Source of the DNA: an uncultured Desulfobacteraceae bacterium
GTDB taxonomy: Bacteria > Desulfobacterota > Desulfobacteria > Desulfobacterales > Desulfatirhabdiaceae
Direction of reading: 5' to 3'
Length of the DNA: 34,967 nucleotides
NCBI GenBank assembly: GCA_903909505.1
Contig: CAIVVZ010000038.1
Location: 1-34,967, forward strand
Below are positions 33,677-34,967 of this stretch, one piece after another. A program made the position numbers and the translations under genes. The notes beneath the pieces are model-generated. The model was not told the origin of the DNA. It did not search any database and was given only the letters and a program-made list of their open reading frames with translations. Each line of letters opens with the position of its first letter. Position 1 is the first letter of the stretch.

Positions 33677-34967
33677 TCATGCTTTCGCCCACGGAAGGTC
33701 ATGGGTTCTCTTCGGCAGATTAATCAGCCCCAACTGTGCATAGAGATACTGATCGGGAAAGCGCCTAAACCCCTTGCCTTGAACCTTGTGCTTCTTACAT
33801 AACCATCGGCGGAGCCGTTGCTTAACGTGGATGTCGATGGCTTTATATGCCGGGCTGACAGGGCCGAGGCAAAAGTAGTTTGCCCATCCGGCCAGCTTTC
33901 GATTTAGCCGATTCACGATATATCCTACATCCAGTAAGGTTCGGCGTCGGTCAGTTTCATCGGTAATGCTCTTTACCATTCGTTTGATGCTTTTCCGCGA
34001 TGGCTTGGTGCCAGTATAAGCCCGCCCCGTCTCGTAGTTATAGCAGCGTCAGAAGGTGTAACCCAAGAAATCAAACCGCTCTTGCGGCATGTGACACAAA
34101 TGCGTCTTTTCTTCGTTTACCGTCAGTTTCAGCAACTCCATGATATTGTGCATTGCATCCATCGCTTTGTCAGCGTGGCTTCTGCAACAAATGACAAAGC
34201 GCCTGTCACAAAATAACTTTTACATAGTTTCATATCCATGATGAATTTCATGGATATGAAACTATGTAAAACACCAAACCTTTACATAAAATGTAAAGGT
34301 TATTTTGTGACAGATGCAAAGTCATCTGAATAATTGACGATATGCGCTGACCATCTCTGACCATACCCAAGGTGCTTCCATCCCAGAATAAAACACCGCA
34401 TGTACAAATTCGACAGCAGCGGTGAAACGGGAGAACCTTGAGGGGTCCCCTCTTCCGTGGCCGTGAACAATCCATCCTCCATAATCCCGGCTATCAGAAA
34501 ACGCTTCACATAGCGCAGCACCCGCTTATCGGCTATCCGGTGACCCATAAAATCCATCATCCAGTCGTGCTGAACATTATCAAAGAATCCTTTGATGTCA
34601 GCCTCTACGATGACATGAACACTGCCACCTTCCACCTCCAAACTCAGCGTGCGCAAAGCGTCATGGCAGCCGCGCCCCGGACGGAATCCATAGGAATCAT
34701 CTATGAAATCTCCCTCATAGATCGCTTCCAATATCCGGACGAGCCCCGCCTGCACCAGCTTGTCCTCCAGCGCAGGGATACCCAGCGGCCTCTGCTTCGT
34801 GCTTCCCGGCTTCGGGATGTACACCCTGCGAACCGGCTGTGGAATATACGCCATCCTGTGCAGCCGTTCTACCAGGCCGGTCAGGTTGGCTTCCAGATCA
34901 TTTCCATACTCTTCCTTGGTGACTCTGTCGATGCCCGAGGCGGCATCCTTCCTCAGCCTCTCGAAGC
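33677..34967 (-). pseudogene. ltrA: Group II intron reverse transcriptase/maturase, disrupted
   Basis: Continuous family sequence is read leftward from the right edge: FERLRKDAASGIDRVTKEEYG, then PKPGSTKQRPLGIPALEDK, DDSYGFRPGRGCHDAL, EADIKGFFDNVQHDW, GTPQGSPVSPLLSNLY and NYSDDF (catalytic YxDD, here Ser for the usual Ala). At that point a 117-bp MITE interrupts. After it come VICCRSHADKAMDAMHNIM, LKLTVNEEKTHLC, FDFLGYTF, an in-frame TGA at 34049-34051 where relatives have Gly, then the maturase X domain (RLNRKLAGWANYF...YLYAQLGLINLP). No C-terminal HNH endonuclease is present. Inactive for two independent reasons. Confidence 0.9.
34200..34316. mobile_element. 117-bp MITE inserted in the intron reverse transcriptase
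   Basis: Terminal inverted repeats CGCCTGTCACAAAATAAC (34200-34217) and the reverse complement of CATCTGTCACAAAATAAC (34299-34316) match at 16 of 18 positions. A 5-bp target duplication CAAAG flanks it (34195-34199 and 34317-34321). Removing the MITE plus one copy restores YSDDFVICCRS exactly. Inside are a 24-bp perfect inverted repeat (around 34218-34271) and a smaller one (ACCTTTACAT/ATGTAAAGGT). No transposase is encoded; the parent IS family is not recognised. Confidence 0.9.

Larger units (their letters stand above)
33511..34967 (-). mobile_element. Degenerate group II intron (3' part; continues beyond the window)
   Basis: The leftward reverse transcriptase reading frame is followed 12 nt after its stop by a domain V structure and then a further 120 nt to a likely 3' boundary near 33511-33518 (CTCTAC). 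The 5' part lies beyond the right edge. Frame disruptions mean it is probably immobile. The 3' boundary is approximate. Confidence 0.7.

Noticed and set aside
34049..34051. In-frame TGA in the reverse transcriptase as a second selenocysteine codon
   Set aside because: Relatives have Gly here, not Cys, I saw no SECIS-like hairpin just downstream, and the gene is already broken by a MITE.

Overview
The window looks like chromosomal DNA of a strictly anaerobic Desulfobacterota (sulfate-reducer-type delta-proteobacterial lineage). The call rests on gene content: a selenocysteine-containing SelD, a PaaK-type phenylacetate-CoA ligase next to a tandem-ACT protein and a crotonase, an AmrS-type radical SAM enzyme, a GAF-fused GspE/PilB ATPase, an RpoH-like sigma factor, and a run of TPR and LolB-like lipoproteins. 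I cannot name a genus from sequence alone.

Layout. (1) 1-1362: leftward accessory genes (partial NAD(P)H oxidoreductase, unknown 115-aa protein, alpha/beta hydrolase). (2) 1612-3951: rightward selD, translated through an in-frame UGA with a good bacterial SECIS hairpin, then a possible 37-aa coupled ORF and a VKOR-DsbA fusion. (3) 4010-6647: leftward crotonase, phenylacetate-CoA ligase and ACT protein, a likely aryl/acyl-CoA module. (4) 6763-18521: leftward housekeeping block: RpoH-like sigma factor, TPR lipoprotein, LolB-like lipoprotein, ATP-grasp, dGTPase, UPF0280, HIT, LapA-like, MutS and a cell-wall amidase. (5) 18727-25840: tRNA-Arg(TCT) with a 7,033-bp integrative element at its 3' end, bounded by a perfect 52-bp direct repeat. 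(6) 26326-33194: UbiB-like kinase, GAF-GspE ATPase, small membrane protein, AmrS, a methyltransferase and an NAD-binding protein. (7) 33321-34967: tRNA-Arg(CCG), then the degenerate 3' part of a group II intron whose reverse transcriptase is split by a 117-bp MITE and also carries a nonsense codon.

The integrative element is the most unusual part. It has a tyrosine integrase, an excisionase-like protein, a winged-helix protein and several small proteins without recognised function, plus one oppositely oriented 262-aa cargo gene. I see no relaxase, primase, capsid or terminase gene. It carries two families of short DNA repeats. One is a dense array of 25 exact GTTTAAC heptamers over 544 bp; it runs through two genes in different reading frames, which points to selection on DNA rather than protein. 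The other is a 14-bp motif clustered at the 3' end of the winged-helix gene. Its two arms share a 17-bp repeat that looks like integrase arm-type sites, and its left arm holds a pair of 29-nt repeats separated by 32 nt, the geometry of a type I-E CRISPR unit. My inference is a small satellite- or plasmid-like element with an iteron-type replication, copy-control or segregation locus buried in coding sequence.
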